A stretch of DNA of 64,000 nucleotides from Chloroflexota bacterium (lineage in GTDB: Bacteria; Chloroflexota; Chloroflexia; Chloroflexales; Herpetosiphonaceae): positions 248,001 through 312,000 of the forward strand of contig JAIUOC010000008.1 in assembly GCA_020161265.1 (NCBI GenBank). The letters are read 5' to 3'. Under the pieces are notes generated by a model. The model searched no databases and had not been told where the DNA came from. It saw nothing but the letters and a program-made list of their open reading frames with translations. Shown in pieces: positions 42,485 to 51,184 of the stretch. How positions within the stretch are numbered: position 1 is the first letter of the stretch; the number at the start of each line of letters is the position of its first letter. The translations under genes and the position numbers were made by a program.

Positions 42485-44187
42485 TATTTTAATCCGCCTT
42501 CTGTAAGTTTTCGCCATGCCAAGGGCAGGCGATTAAGAATATCGCTAGCAATGGTGCCGCGTTCGCCGAGTTCTTCACGAACCAGAGCGCCTGCAACGCC
42601 ATGCACGCCAACGGCCAGCTGGGCGGCTTCAAATGGGGCTAACCCTTGCGCCAACAAGCCAGCAGTTAGTCCTGCAAGGATATCACCAGATCCGGCGGTT
42701 GCCAATGCTGGGTTGGCCAAACCATGCAACGCCAAGCGGCCATCGGGGCTAGCAATAATCGTATGGGCCGATTTCAGCACCACGGTCACGCCCCAGCGGG
42801 CCGCCGCTTCGAGTGCAATTTGTGGGTGATCTTCACCGATTTTTTCCTCGCCCAACAAGCGGGCCATCTCGCCGATATGTGGGGTAAGTATGACAGGCTG
42901 ATCGCGTAATTTTTCTTCCCAATGTTCAATTGTGGCCAAAATATTCAAGCCATCGGCATCGATTACCAGCGGCGGCAGCACGACTGGGCCTTCTTCTTCA
43001 GCTTTGGCTTCTTCTTTGGGCCGAGCAGCTAGGCCGAAACCAACCCCGCCTTTGCGTTTGGTTGGCAACTCAAGCTCGCTTGAGCCAAGAAAACCTACGC
43101 CTAATCGACGTTTGCTTGAAGCCAAGCCAATCAGTGCCCGCAGAAAATCGCCAGTGCCTGTTTCGGTGCCAAGGCCTGGACCAACCAGTAAGGCTTTATA
43201 TTTGGCTAATTTTTCATGCACCAACTTAGCCGCAGCTTCGGTCAACTCGCCTGGCTCGACTTCAGGCAATGGCAAATAGGTTACTTCGTGTAGATGGGCG
43301 GCGGTGCTGCCATAAATTGAGCGTGGGCAAGCCAAGGTTACCACCCCAGCGCCCGAACGAGCCGCCGCCGTGGCCGCAAGCCAAGCCGCGCCAGGATAGA
43401 GATACGAGCCAGCCACAACCATCACGCGCCCGAAAGTATCTTTATGGCCATCAACCGGACGGGCCGGCACCAGCGAACGGATTGTCGCAAGATTCAGTTC
43501 AGTTGTAGTCATCGGCTCCTCCATAGAATCTGGTAGGGTAAAGGGGGCGATTGCCAATTTGCCAACATAGGCCGCACCTGGGTACAAATGATGGCCGCGT
43601 TTGGTTAGGCCAGCCGCCACAGTGTAGGCTGCATTGATGATTGTGCCCCAAATCTTGCCATTATCAGCGTCAAGGCCCGAAGGCACATCGACCGCCAAAA
43701 CTGGCAATTTGCTGGCATTGACCAAATCGATAATTTGGGCTACCTCAGCCGCCAATGAACGACTCAGGCCGATACCAAATAAACCATCAATGATAAAAGA
43801 GGTTGTTTGCAAAAGCTGCTGGAGTTGCTGGTTTTGTGGATCATCAGCAGCGAAGATCATCGGAATGGCTTCGGCTTGGGCGGCAGCAAACGGCCAATCA
43901 TCAGCGTGCGGCTTGCGTTTATACAAATAGCAGGTAACGGGAAAACCAGCCTCTTTGATATGGCGTGCAATCACCAAGGCATCGCCGCCATTATTGCCAG
44001 AACCAACCAGCACCAACACGCTGGGGTTGGTTTGCTTGGCGATCACGGTTAATCCAACATCGGCCATGCCGCGTGAAGCCTCAGCCATCAAGCCAGCCCA
44101 CGTCGCCCCTTCGTCAACAGCGCGTTGCTCGATTGCCCGAATTTGGGCAGCGGTTGTAATGTGATACCCAGGCACAATTTTTGGCAT
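42484..44187 (-). CDS. nnr: Bifunctional NAD(P)HX epimerase/dehydratase
   Basis: This enzyme repairs hydrated NAD(P)H. The 567-residue protein fuses the N-terminal YjeF_N epimerase domain (about 1-215, with GSGNNGGDALVIARH and VDVPSGLDAD) to a carbohydrate-kinase-like dehydratase domain (about 220-567) with GSYLYPGAAWLAA, VIDADGLNIL, TPHIGEMARLLG and AGSGDILAG. Residues about 354-403 are an unusual insertion rich in Lys, Glu and Gly just before VIDADG, which I do not recall in family members. The start at 44187 has GTGAGG 9 bases upstream; the longer frame is not supported. Confidence 0.9.
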   Translation of the reverse strand: MPKIVPGYHITTAAQIRAIEQRAVDEGATWAGLMAEASRGMADVGLTVIAKQTNPSVLVLVGSGNNGGDALVIARHIKEAGFPVTCYLYKRKPHADDWPFAAAQAEAIPMIFAADDPQNQQLQQLLQTTSFIIDGLFGIGLSRSLAAEVAQIIDLVNASKLPVLAVDVPSGLDADNGKIWGTIINAAYTVAAGLTKRGHHLYPGAAYVGKLAIAPFTLPDSMEEPMTTTELNLATIRSLVPARPVDGHKDTFGRVMVVAGSYLYPGAAWLAATAAARSGAGVVTLACPRSIYGSTAAHLHEVTYLPLPEVEPGELTEAAAKLVHEKLAKYKALLVGPGLGTETGTGDFLRALIGLASSKRRLGVGFLGSSELELPTKRKGGVGFGLAARPKEEAKAEEEGPVVLPPLVIDADGLNILATIEHWEEKLRDQPVILTPHIGEMARLLGEEKIGEDHPQIALEAAARWGVTVVLKSAHTIIASPDGRLALHGLANPALATAGSGDILAGLTAGLLAQGLAPFEAAQLAVGVHGVAGALVREELGERGTIASDILNRLPLAWRKLTEGGLK

Positions 44188-44290
44188 CGTTGCCTCACCA
44201 CACTTAATACTATCGAAAATTATACACCACAGGCTTAGCCAATCCATGGGCGATTTAGCAAGGATTAACGAAACACTAGCAGAACGAGCG

Positions 44291-44330
44291 CGGGATCAGT
44301 TGTCAGGGGCTAGGGATCAGTTGGGCTGAA
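44291..44330. repeat. GGGATCAG-type repeat, left edge
   Basis: GCGGGATCAG and CAGGGGCTAGGGATCAG here resemble the inverted form CTAGCCCCTGATCCCTG at 45214-45240. They bracket the block holding a membrane gene. Confidence 0.4.
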
Positions 44331-44466
44331 CCACGAAGAACGCGAAGGGCTGCAACCACGAAGAACGCGAAGAACACGAAGGTCTCTTATCCCAAAGCTA
44401 ATAGTTTAGTGCCACACTATTCATCCTTCATCCCTCATCTCTATCTCTGCGCCTCTGCGTTAAAAT
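44331..44466. repeat. Intergenic direct repeat, copy A
   Basis: About 136 bases made of CCACGAAGAA-type units, then CTCTTATC, ATTCATCCTTCATCCCTCATC and CTCTGCGCCTCTGCGTTAA. It is nearly identical to copy B at 45083-45210. The gap 44188-44620 holds no gene that I see beyond this repeat. Confidence 0.8.
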
Positions 44467-44620
44467 TTCGATCCACAAGGCGATTTAGGCTTGTTATTAA
44501 ATTTATACGGCGATATTTTGGTTTGTTACCCATTTGTTACATAAATACTAATTTAAGTTTTCAATCAGGATTTATAATGATTTGGCATAACTTGAAAATA
44601 AATTAAATCAGGATGAATGA

Positions 44621-45073
44621 ATGTATACAGTACCAATTAATAACAGGCCCAAAAAACCACCATTTTCCAGTCATTCACTGCTCACACTGCTCTGCAAGTC
44701 AAGTGGGATAATTTCGATTTTCTGTGCTATCAGTTTGACTGTATGGCTTATGAGCGTTAATAATGATCTGAATTATCGGAATATGTTTGTATTGCTGATC
44801 TTCTGTTGGCGAATTGTTTGGAAAACCCTGCTTTTTACGTTGCTTTCATGGGGTATTATAGCGCTTGGGGTATCGCGAAATCCCCACATATTGCTTAAAA
44901 AAACCGCCTTTGGCATGTATGGGTTAATCTTGTTAATAGGAATCGGGTTTAGTGCAGGCTTTTTCATCCTTGACAACGATCCTCCCCGATATATTGGCAC
45001 TGTATTGCTTCCAATGGCTCTCCAGCTACTTATGCTGATTATTGCACCATATCGGTATTTTGATGTGCGTTAA
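44621..45073 (+). CDS. Unknown four-helix membrane protein in repeat block
   Basis: This 150-residue protein has four likely transmembrane helices, near residues 20-45, 53-83, 96-117 and 127-147, and no conserved motif I can identify. Its codon use and GC content are lower than the surrounding genes. AGGA lies 7 bases before the ATG. The gene is bracketed by near-identical direct repeats about 615 bases apart and by outer inverted-type repeats. This suggests it arrived or has been shuffled with those repeats. The function is unknown. Confidence 0.55.
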   Translation: MYTVPINNRPKKPPFSSHSLLTLLCKSSGIISIFCAISLTVWLMSVNNDLNYRNMFVLLIFCWRIVWKTLLFTLLSWGIIALGVSRNPHILLKKTAFGMYGLILLIGIGFSAGFFILDNDPPRYIGTVLLPMALQLLMLIIAPYRYFDVR

Positions 45074-45082
45074 AATTCCGAT

Positions 45083-45210
45083 CCACGAAGAACACGAAGG
45101 GCTGCAACCACGAAGAACACGAAGAACACGAAGGTCTCTTATCTCAAAGCTTTTAGTGCCACACTATTCATCCTTCATCCCTCATCTCTATCTCTGCGCC
45201 TCTGCGTTAA
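45083..45210. repeat. Intergenic direct repeat, copy B
   Basis: Near copy of 44331-44466 (about 128 bases, same order of modules). It follows the small membrane gene by 9 bases. Confidence 0.8.
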
Positions 45211-45306
45211 CATCTAGCCCCTGATCCCTGAATCCTGACCCCTCTTTTCCTCTGTGCTTTTGCCTTCTGACTTTTGACTTTTGATTTCTGCCTAAACCAT
45301 TGCCTG

Positions 45307-45315
45307 TGCTATCAT
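45307..45315 (+). promoter_or_regulatory. Extended -10 of lipoamide dehydrogenase gene
   Basis: TGCTATCAT lies 44 bases upstream of the lpdA start and follows the repeat block. No clear -35 is seen. Confidence 0.4.
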
Positions 45316-45359
45316 AGACAATGGACAAAACGTCTACCATACGGAGGATTGATATTTCA

Positions 45360-46757
45360 ATGGCTCAATATGATGTTGTGATTATTGGTTCAGGGCCAGG
45401 CGGTGAAGTTGCTGCCTTGCGAGCTGTCCAATTGGGCTTAAAAGTCGCTGTCGTCGAAAAAGAACAAGTCGGCGGTGTCTGTTTAAATATTGGCTGTATT
45501 CCTACCAAATCGCTGTTGCACTGCGCCGACTTGCTGGAAGAAACCAAAGAAGGCAAGAAGTTTGGCGTAATCACGGGCGAAGTTTCGTTCGACCTCAAAG
45601 GCGCAATGGGCCACAAAGAAAAAGTGGTCAAAACCATGCGCACCGGCCTTGAAGGCTTGTTCAAAAAGAAGAAAATCGATCTCTATCGCGGCTTTGGCCG
45701 TTTGGCTGGCACCAATAAAGTCGCCGTCAAAGGTAACGATGGCGCTGAAACGATCATCGAAACCAAGAATGTGATTTTGGCAGTTGGCTCGACTCCTCGC
45801 GCTTTGCCATTCGCGCCATTCGACGAGCAACGGATCGTTTCGAGCACCGGAGCCTTGAGCTTGCCCGAAGTGCCCAAGCATTTGGTGGTAATTGGCGGCG
45901 GGATCATCGGCTGTGAATTTGCTTCGATGTATCGCACTTTCGGCTCGCAAGTGAGTATCATCGAAATGTTGCCACGGATTGTTGCCACTGAGGATGAAGA
46001 AATTTCGGCTGAATTGGCCAAAGCCTTCACCAAGCGCGGCATCAAACTCTACACTGGCTCGAAAACCAAGGCCGTCAACAAACGCGCCGATGGTGCTAGT
46101 GTGGTTTTTGAGGGTCCAGATGGCAAAGAGCAAACTTTAGAAGCCGATTATGTGTTGATTGGCACGGGTCGCGCTCCTTTGACCAAAAATATTGGCCTCG
46201 AAGAAGTCGGCGTAACCATCGACGAACGCGGCTATATTCCGGTCAATGCCACCATGCAAACCAATATTGCCAATATTTATGCAATTGGCGATGTTGTGCC
46301 AACGCCATGGCTGGCTCATGTTGCCTCAGCCGAAGGCGTGATTGCGGTTGAACATATCGCAGGCCATCACACCAACCCAATCAACTACGATATTATTCCA
46401 AGTTGTGTCTATTGTTCGCCTGAAGTTGCGCACGTTGGCTTGACCGAAGCTCAGGCCAAAGAACGTGGCTACAATGTCAAAGTTGGCAAGTTTCCATTTG
46501 CTGCGGTTGGCAAAGCTACAGCCATTGGCAATCGCGATGGTTTTGTAAAAATCGTTGCCGACGCTGAATATGGCGAGATCCTTGGTTTCCATATGATTGG
46601 GCCTCGGGTGACCGAGTTGGTTGCCGAAGGCGGCTTGGCTTTGAGCCACGAAGCCACGGTCGAATCGCTGTTAGCAACGATTCACGCTCACCCAACCTTG
46701 TACGAAGCTATGCACGAAGCTGGTCATGCCTTGCTTGATGGCACACTCCACCTCTAA
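45360..46757 (+). CDS. lpdA: Dihydrolipoyl dehydrogenase
   Basis: This FAD flavoprotein reoxidises dihydrolipoamide in the 2-oxo acid dehydrogenase or glycine-cleavage complexes, using NAD. The 465-residue protein has the FAD dinucleotide fold VIIGSGPGGEVAAL near residues 7-20, the redox-active disulfide CLNIGC at 41-46, a second Rossmann NAD site VVIGGGIIGCEFASM, and the terminal HAHPTLYEAMHEA with the catalytic His-Glu. I use the ATG at 45360; GGAGG lies 13 bases upstream. It stands alone, so its partner E1/E2 subunits are elsewhere. Confidence 0.95.
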   Translation: MAQYDVVIIGSGPGGEVAALRAVQLGLKVAVVEKEQVGGVCLNIGCIPTKSLLHCADLLEETKEGKKFGVITGEVSFDLKGAMGHKEKVVKTMRTGLEGLFKKKKIDLYRGFGRLAGTNKVAVKGNDGAETIIETKNVILAVGSTPRALPFAPFDEQRIVSSTGALSLPEVPKHLVVIGGGIIGCEFASMYRTFGSQVSIIEMLPRIVATEDEEISAELAKAFTKRGIKLYTGSKTKAVNKRADGASVVFEGPDGKEQTLEADYVLIGTGRAPLTKNIGLEEVGVTIDERGYIPVNATMQTNIANIYAIGDVVPTPWLAHVASAEGVIAVEHIAGHHTNPINYDIIPSCVYCSPEVAHVGLTEAQAKERGYNVKVGKFPFAAVGKATAIGNRDGFVKIVADAEYGEILGFHMIGPRVTELVAEGGLALSHEATVESLLATIHAHPTLYEAMHEAGHALLDGTLHL

Positions 46758-46780
46758 ATTGAATTTCGCTGAATCAGCTG

Positions 46781-46824
46781 ACGAAGGACACAAAGCGCCA
46801 ATTCTGGTACTTTGCGTCCTTCGT
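46781..46824. repeat. Inverted repeat from the CACGAAGGA family
   Basis: ACGAAGGACACAAAG and CTTTGCGTCCTTCGT form an almost perfect 15-base-pair inverted repeat between lpdA and the glycosyltransferase. It could fold as a hairpin after lpdA, though it lacks a T-run. Confidence 0.6.
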
Positions 46825-46846
46825 GATTATTGAAGCCTTGGTTGCC

Positions 46847-47947
46847 ATGAAAATTTTGATTATTTCGAAAGCCCTGACCGCCGCCACCTATCACCGCAAG
46901 CTTGAATTGATTGCGGCTGAGCCAGATGTTGAATTGACTGCGATTGTGCCACCGATGTGGTTTGAGCCTGGCGTTGGTGAGTATCCGCTGGAAGTTCAAA
47001 CGCCGCGCAATTATCGAATGCATGTTGTGCCACTTGGTCACAATGGCCATCATCATACGTTTTGGTGGCAGGGTTTGGGCAAATTAATCGCCGCTGAGCA
47101 ACCAGATATTCTGCATGCCGATGAAGAAGCCTTTAATTTGGCAACATTTCAGGCGTTTTGGCATGCTCGTAAAACCAAAGCCAAACTCTGTTTTTATAAT
47201 TGGGCTGATGTAGCGCGACGTTATCCACCGCCATTTAGTTTCTTCGAACGCTACAGTTATCGCCATGCAGCCCATGCAATTGCTGGTAACCATTTGGCCA
47301 AGCAACTCATTCGCGATCACGGCTATACTGGCCCGATCAGCGTCATTCCGCAATTTGGGGTTGATGAGACGATTTTTAGGCCTGCGCCTGAGCCATTGCC
47401 CGCCAAGCCGTTTGTCGTAGGCTTTTTTGGGCGCTTGATGCGCTCGAAAGGTGTGCTCGATTTGTTGGCAGCCCTTGAACGCTTGCCCAGCGATATTCAT
47501 TGTCGCCTGATTGGCAAAGGCGATTTGAGCAGCGAAGTTGAACAACGCATCGCCAAAGCGCCGCTGGCTGGGCGGGTTACGCTTGAGCCGTTGATTCCCT
47601 CCAGCGCCATGCCCGAAGCGATGCGCAGCGTTCATGCCTATGTGCTGCCCTCGCGCACCACCCCCAATTGGAAAGAGCAATTTGGGCGGGTTTTGATTGA
47701 GGCCATGGCCTGCGGCGTGCCCGTGATTGGCTCTGATTCGGGTGAAATTCCCCATGTGATCGATACCGCAGGCTTGGTATTTCCTGAGGGTGATGTTGCA
47801 GCGCTGGCCGAGGCAATTCACAAACTGTATCTGGATGAAAAGTATCGCCAAACTATTGCCGAAGCTGGTCGCCAACGAGCCTTGAGCCATTACACCCAAG
47901 CCAGCATTGCCCAGCAGCATTTAGCAGTTTATCGCTCGATGCGCTAA
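46847..47947 (+). CDS. Family-4 glycosyltransferase
   Basis: This 366-residue GT-B protein has an N-terminal KILIISKALT strand, and a C-terminal nucleotide-sugar half with GFFGRLMRSKGVLDLL near residues 193-208 and the family E-x7-E segment QFGRVLIEAMACGVPVIGSD near 278-297. It probably transfers a sugar from a nucleotide donor to a glycolipid or exopolysaccharide. The donor cannot be told. The ATG at 46847 begins at MKILI; the earlier GTG frame starts inside the inverted repeat. A GNAT acetyltransferase follows 23 bases downstream. Confidence 0.88.
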   Translation: MKILIISKALTAATYHRKLELIAAEPDVELTAIVPPMWFEPGVGEYPLEVQTPRNYRMHVVPLGHNGHHHTFWWQGLGKLIAAEQPDILHADEEAFNLATFQAFWHARKTKAKLCFYNWADVARRYPPPFSFFERYSYRHAAHAIAGNHLAKQLIRDHGYTGPISVIPQFGVDETIFRPAPEPLPAKPFVVGFFGRLMRSKGVLDLLAALERLPSDIHCRLIGKGDLSSEVEQRIAKAPLAGRVTLEPLIPSSAMPEAMRSVHAYVLPSRTTPNWKEQFGRVLIEAMACGVPVIGSDSGEIPHVIDTAGLVFPEGDVAALAEAIHKLYLDEKYRQTIAEAGRQRALSHYTQASIAQQHLAVYRSMR

Positions 47948-47970
47948 CCAAGCACGAAAGAGAGAGCACC

Positions 47971-48471
47971 ATGCAAACAATTCACACCGCCCGTTTAGTG
48001 ATTCGGCGATTTAGGTTGGCCGATGGCGCATTTATTGTGCAACTAGTCAATCAACCCTCATGGCTGCAATGGATTGGCAACCGCAATGTGCATACCCTTA
48101 ATGATGCCGAAACCTACCTCAGCAGCGGCCCGCTGAGCATGTACGAGCGCTATGGAGTGGGCTTGTGTGGCGTAGAATTAGCTGGCACATTAATTGGCAT
48201 GGCGGGCTTGATCAAACGTTCGCCCGAAGCCGAAATTGACCTTGGCTACGCTTTTTTGCCCGAATATTGGGGCCAAGGTTATGCCACCGAAGTAGCTCAA
48301 GCCTTGCTCAATTATGCAATTAATACACTCAAACTGCCACGAATTATCGCCACAACCCAGCTTGAAAATCAACAATCAATTAAAGTGCTTGAACGGATCG
48401 GCATGCAATTCGAGGGCATTATTCACGAAGGCGAAAAATCGTTACGTTTATTTGGCTATGGTAAACGCTGA
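47971..48471 (+). CDS. GNAT-family acetyltransferase (RimJ/RimL-like)
   Basis: This 166-residue protein has an N-terminal TARLVIRRFRLAD and a C-terminal LGYAFLPEYWGQGYATEVAQ, where the WGQGYA segment is the acetyl-CoA pyrophosphate loop of the RimJ/RimL branch. Such enzymes acetylate ribosomal-protein N-termini or amino-acid or drug amines. The substrate is not predictable. It lies 23 bases after the glycosyltransferase, so co-transcription is likely. GAGAGAG precedes the ATG. Confidence 0.88.
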   Translation: MQTIHTARLVIRRFRLADGAFIVQLVNQPSWLQWIGNRNVHTLNDAETYLSSGPLSMYERYGVGLCGVELAGTLIGMAGLIKRSPEAEIDLGYAFLPEYWGQGYATEVAQALLNYAINTLKLPRIIATTQLENQQSIKVLERIGMQFEGIIHEGEKSLRLFGYGKR

Positions 48472-48491
48472 ATGAGAGTTTAGCGGAACGA

Positions 48492-48522
48492 AACCACGAA
48501 GCACACGAAGAGCACGAAGGAG
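48492..48522. repeat. CACGAAG-type repeat fragment
   Basis: Three CACGAAG units in about 31 bases, part of the dispersed intergenic repeat family also at 44331 and 45083. Confidence 0.5.
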
Positions 48523-48571
48523 AGTTCTACAGGAAGAATCAACCAATAAATCAGTCTTAGAGCCGATAACG

Positions 48572-48699
48572 ATACCGCACAACTAGCGGTATGCTTATTG
48601 CTGGAAAACAGATGCTGCCTACTTTGGTGCTGGAGACATGAAGGTAGGTCTGAGTGGTTGCGGAGAGCCGCTCGGGCGGCGGGCTGGGTTAGCCCGCCG
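48572..48699 (+). other. Intergenic stretch with three hairpins
   Basis: The region 48472-48786 has no gene. It contains stems ATACCGC/GCGGTAT (48572-48592), CCTACTTT/AAGGTAGG (48618-48648) and CGGCGGGCT/AGCCCGCCG (48677-48699). These may be an RNA element or fossil repeats; I could not match them to 6S, tmRNA or SRP RNA. Confidence 0.3.
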
Positions 48700-48786
48700 A
48701 GTTGTTTAACCGATTGGCACGGGTTGTGTTGGTTGTAATCGCAGTATCTCAAGCTAACCTTGCGAACGAATTAACGAAACAACGTG

Positions 48787-48795
48787 TGGTACAAT
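48787..48795 (+). promoter_or_regulatory. Extended -10 of typA
   Basis: TGGTACAAT fits the extended -10 pattern about 60 bases before the typA start and just upstream of the leader hairpin. Confidence 0.45.
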
Positions 48796-48820
48796 AGCCA
48801 TGCTGACGTTTGAATGAGCT

Positions 48821-48847
48821 ACCTCGGCCCCTGTGGTCGAGGTTTTT
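48821..48847 (+). terminator. Terminator-like hairpin in typA leader
   Basis: ACCTCGGCC pairs with GGTCGAGGT (one G-T pair) across CCTGT, followed by TTTTT, 9 bases before the typA ATG. The GAGG of the probable ribosome site is inside the 3' arm, so the hairpin could hide it. This may control typA by attenuation or by blocking translation. Confidence 0.6.
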
Positions 48848-48855
48848 GGTGTGTT

Positions 48856-50679
48856 ATGCAACGAACTGATTTACGCAATATCGCAATTATTGCCCACGTT
48901 GACCACGGCAAGACGACCTTGGTTGATGCCATGTTGAAGCAAAGTCGGATTTTCCGTGAGAACCAACAAGTCGCTGAACGGGTGATGGACTCCAACGCCA
49001 TCGAACGCGAACGTGGGATCACGATTATGGCCAAAAATACCGCTGTTGAATATAACGGCGTGCGGATTAATATTGTCGATACGCCAGGCCACGCCGATTT
49101 CGGTGGCGAGGTTGAGCGGGTTTTGAACATGGTCGATGGCGTGTTGCTGTTGGTCGATGCGGTTGAAGGCCCAATGCCCCAAACCAAGTTCGTGCTGCGC
49201 AAAGCTCTCGAACAAGGCCATCGCGCAATTGTTGTCGTCAATAAGGTCGATCGCCCTAGCGCTCGCCCCAATTATGCCGTCAACGAAACCTTCGATTTGT
49301 TTATCGATTTGGGCGCAACCGAAGAACAAGCCGAATTCCCGATTGTTTATGCCAGCGGGATTGCCGGCACGGCTGGTCACGATCCCCACGCGATGCAAGA
49401 TTCGCTGACTCCACTATTTGAAACGATTTTGCAATATGTGCCCGCTCCTGATGTTGATGTCGATGGCCCGCCGCAATTGCTGGTCACTTCAACCATGTAC
49501 GATGATTACAAAGGCAAAATCATCATTGGTCGCTTGAATAGCGGAACCATCCGCAAAGGCCAATCAGTTGCTCACATCGCCGCAGGCAAAGATCCCAAGC
49601 CCGCCAAAGTGGTGCAAGTATTCACCCACTATGGCATGGAACGGGTCGAAGTCGAGGAAATCACGGCTGGCGATATTGTCGCCATGACTGGGATTAACGA
49701 TGCTGGGATTGGCGATACGATTGCCGATAAAGACAATCCAGTCGCCTTACCACCAATCAAGGTCGAAGAACCAACCGTTCAGATGACTTTCGGGGTCAAT
49801 ACCAGCCCCTTCAGCGGCCGCGAAGGCAAATTGGTCACCTCACGCAAAATTCGCGAACGCTTGTATGGCGAAACCGAGCGCGACGTGGCCTTGAAGGTCG
49901 AAGATACCGACAACGCCGATACCTTCCGCGTTAGTGGTCGCGGTGAGTTGCACTTGGCCATTTTGATCGAAAATATGCGGCGCGAAGGCTATGAGTTCCA
50001 AGTTTCTAAAGCCGAAGTGATTTATAAAGAGATTGATGGCACGCGCCACGAGCCATATGAATTGGTCGAAATCGAAGTTGATTCCGATTATCAAGGCTCA
50101 GTGGTCGAATTGATGGGCTTGCGCCGTGGCACCATGCGCGACATGAGTGTTAGCGATTCAGGTTCGGTGCAATTCGTCTATCACGTGCCAACCCGTGGTT
50201 TGTTGGGCTTCCGCCAACAATTGCTGACCGCAACTCGGGGCACAGGCATTATGAACAGCTTGTTTGCTGGCTATCAACCCTACGCTGGCGACGTGCAAAC
50301 CCGCCAATTTGGCTCGTTGATTGCTTGGGAACAAGGTGTAACCAGCAGCTATGGCTTGTCGAGCGCCCAAGAACGCGGCCAATTATTTGTTGGCTCAGGG
50401 GTTGATGTGTACGAAGGCATGATCATTGGTCAACACATTCGTGATGAAGACCTTGAAGTCAATGCCTGTAAGAAAAAGCAACTGACCAATATGCGTTCAT
50501 CAGGTGCCGACGATGCCTTGCGCCTCGACGTACCGCGCAACATGTCGCTCGACGATTGTATTGAATACCTTGCCGACGATGAATTGCTCGAAGTAACTCC
50601 GCTGCATTTCCGACTTCGCAAGCGTATCCTCAACACCGACGAACGCCGCCGCGATCGCAAATGGGCCAAAAATCGCTAA
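48856..50679 (+). CDS. typA: Translational GTPase TypA/BipA
   Basis: TypA/BipA is a ribosome-binding GTPase that helps growth at low temperature and under stress. The 607-residue protein has G1 [11 protein letters not shown]2 RGITI, G3 DTPGHADF and G4 NKVD near its N-terminus, then elongation-factor-like domains and a C-terminal BipA-specific domain with [14 protein letters not shown] and [18 protein letters not shown]. The start is the ATG at 48856; an in-frame upstream ATG at 48814 would have to be translated through the leader hairpin. A strong terminator follows. Confidence 0.95.
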   Translation: MQRTDLRNIAIIAHVDHGKTTLVDAMLKQSRIFRENQQVAERVMDSNAIERERGITIMAKNTAVEYNGVRINIVDTPGHADFGGEVERVLNMVDGVLLLVDAVEGPMPQTKFVLRKALEQGHRAIVVVNKVDRPSARPNYAVNETFDLFIDLGATEEQAEFPIVYASGIAGTAGHDPHAMQDSLTPLFETILQYVPAPDVDVDGPPQLLVTSTMYDDYKGKIIIGRLNSGTIRKGQSVAHIAAGKDPKPAKVVQVFTHYGMERVEVEEITAGDIVAMTGINDAGIGDTIADKDNPVALPPIKVEEPTVQMTFGVNTSPFSGREGKLVTSRKIRERLYGETERDVALKVEDTDNADTFRVSGRGELHLAILIENMRREGYEFQVSKAEVIYKEIDGTRHEPYELVEIEVDSDYQGSVVELMGLRRGTMRDMSVSDSGSVQFVYHVPTRGLLGFRQQLLTATRGTGIMNSLFAGYQPYAGDVQTRQFGSLIAWEQGVTSSYGLSSAQERGQLFVGSGVDVYEGMIIGQHIRDEDLEVNACKKKQLTNMRSSGADDALRLDVPRNMSLDDCIEYLADDELLEVTPLHFRLRKRILNTDERRRDRKWAKNR

Positions 50680-50694
50680 ACTTCATTAGCATTC

Positions 50695-50737
50695 AACTCC
50701 TTTGCTCAGTTCTTTGGGCAAGGGAGTTGTTTTTTTA
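50695..50737 (+). terminator. Terminator after typA
   Basis: AACTCCTTTGC pairs with GCAAGGGAGTT (one G-T pair) and is followed by GTTTTTTT. It begins 15 bases after the stop codon. Confidence 0.88.
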
Positions 50738-50878
50738 TCGGGGATTGGTTGTTGGGGATCGGGGATCGGAATTTAACGCAGAGGTGTGAGGCTATCGGCT
50801 GAAGGCTATTGGCTGAAGGCGATGGGTTGGAATAACTAAAACCTAATCTGATCCCTAGCCCCTGATCCCCGATCCCCC
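50738..50878. repeat. MITE-like element (second copy)
   Basis: About 141 bases with inverted ends (GGGGATCGGGGATCGG left, CCTGATCCCCGATCCCC right) and a central AATTTAACGCAGAGGTGTGA module shared with 30969-31172. No open frame for a transposase is seen. Confidence 0.55.
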
Positions 50879-50895
50879 GTTCTATATTCTTGGTT

Positions 50896-50901
50896 TATAA
50901 T
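50896..50901 (+). promoter_or_regulatory. -10 element upstream of secG
   Basis: TATAAT lies 51 bases before the secG start, just after the repeat element. A separate TTGACA sits at 50911-50916 without a matching -10. Confidence 0.4.
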
Positions 50902-50952
50902 AGCGATCTATTGACAATTAACTAGACACAGCCAACTGTGGAGGTTTACCAG

Positions 50953-51180
50953 GTGCAAACGTATTTGTTTTCGGCAGAAGTTGTTTTGGGGATTGCTTTG
51001 ATTACTTTGGTGCTTTTACAAGCCAAAGGCAATAGCGCGAGCGTTTTGGGTGGCCGCAACACCTCAGCCACCTATCGCACCCGCCGCGGCGTTGAAAAAA
51101 CCCTCTTTAATGTAACGATTGTGATCGCCAGCGTGTTAATTATTTTAGCACTCGTGCATCCCTTCTTATTAACAGTATAA
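50953..51180 (+). CDS. secG: Preprotein translocase subunit SecG
   Basis: SecG is a small part of the SecYEG channel that aids protein export. The 75-residue protein has two membrane helices (about 10-28 and 53-72) separated by a loop with the characteristic LLQAKGNSASVLGG and a following TRRGVEKTLFN. A GTG at 50953 fits as start because GGAGG lies 8 bases upstream, inside the longer open frame beginning at 50938. It ends four bases before the next gene, so the two are co-transcribed. Confidence 0.9.
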   Translation: MQTYLFSAEVVLGIALITLVLLQAKGNSASVLGGRNTSATYRTRRGVEKTLFNVTIVIASVLIILALVHPFLLTV

Positions 51181-51184
51181 GCGT

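Noticed and set aside
44331-45240. CRISPR array from repeated CACGAAG units
   Set aside because: Units are short and adjacent with no regular unique spacers and no cas genes.
48530-48720. tmRNA or 6S RNA
   Set aside because: No tRNA-like ends or CCA, no resume-codon frame, and no long closing stem with a central bubble.
48480-48752. Minus-strand open frame of 90 codons
   Set aside because: It runs through repeat and hairpin DNA and has no plausible protein features.
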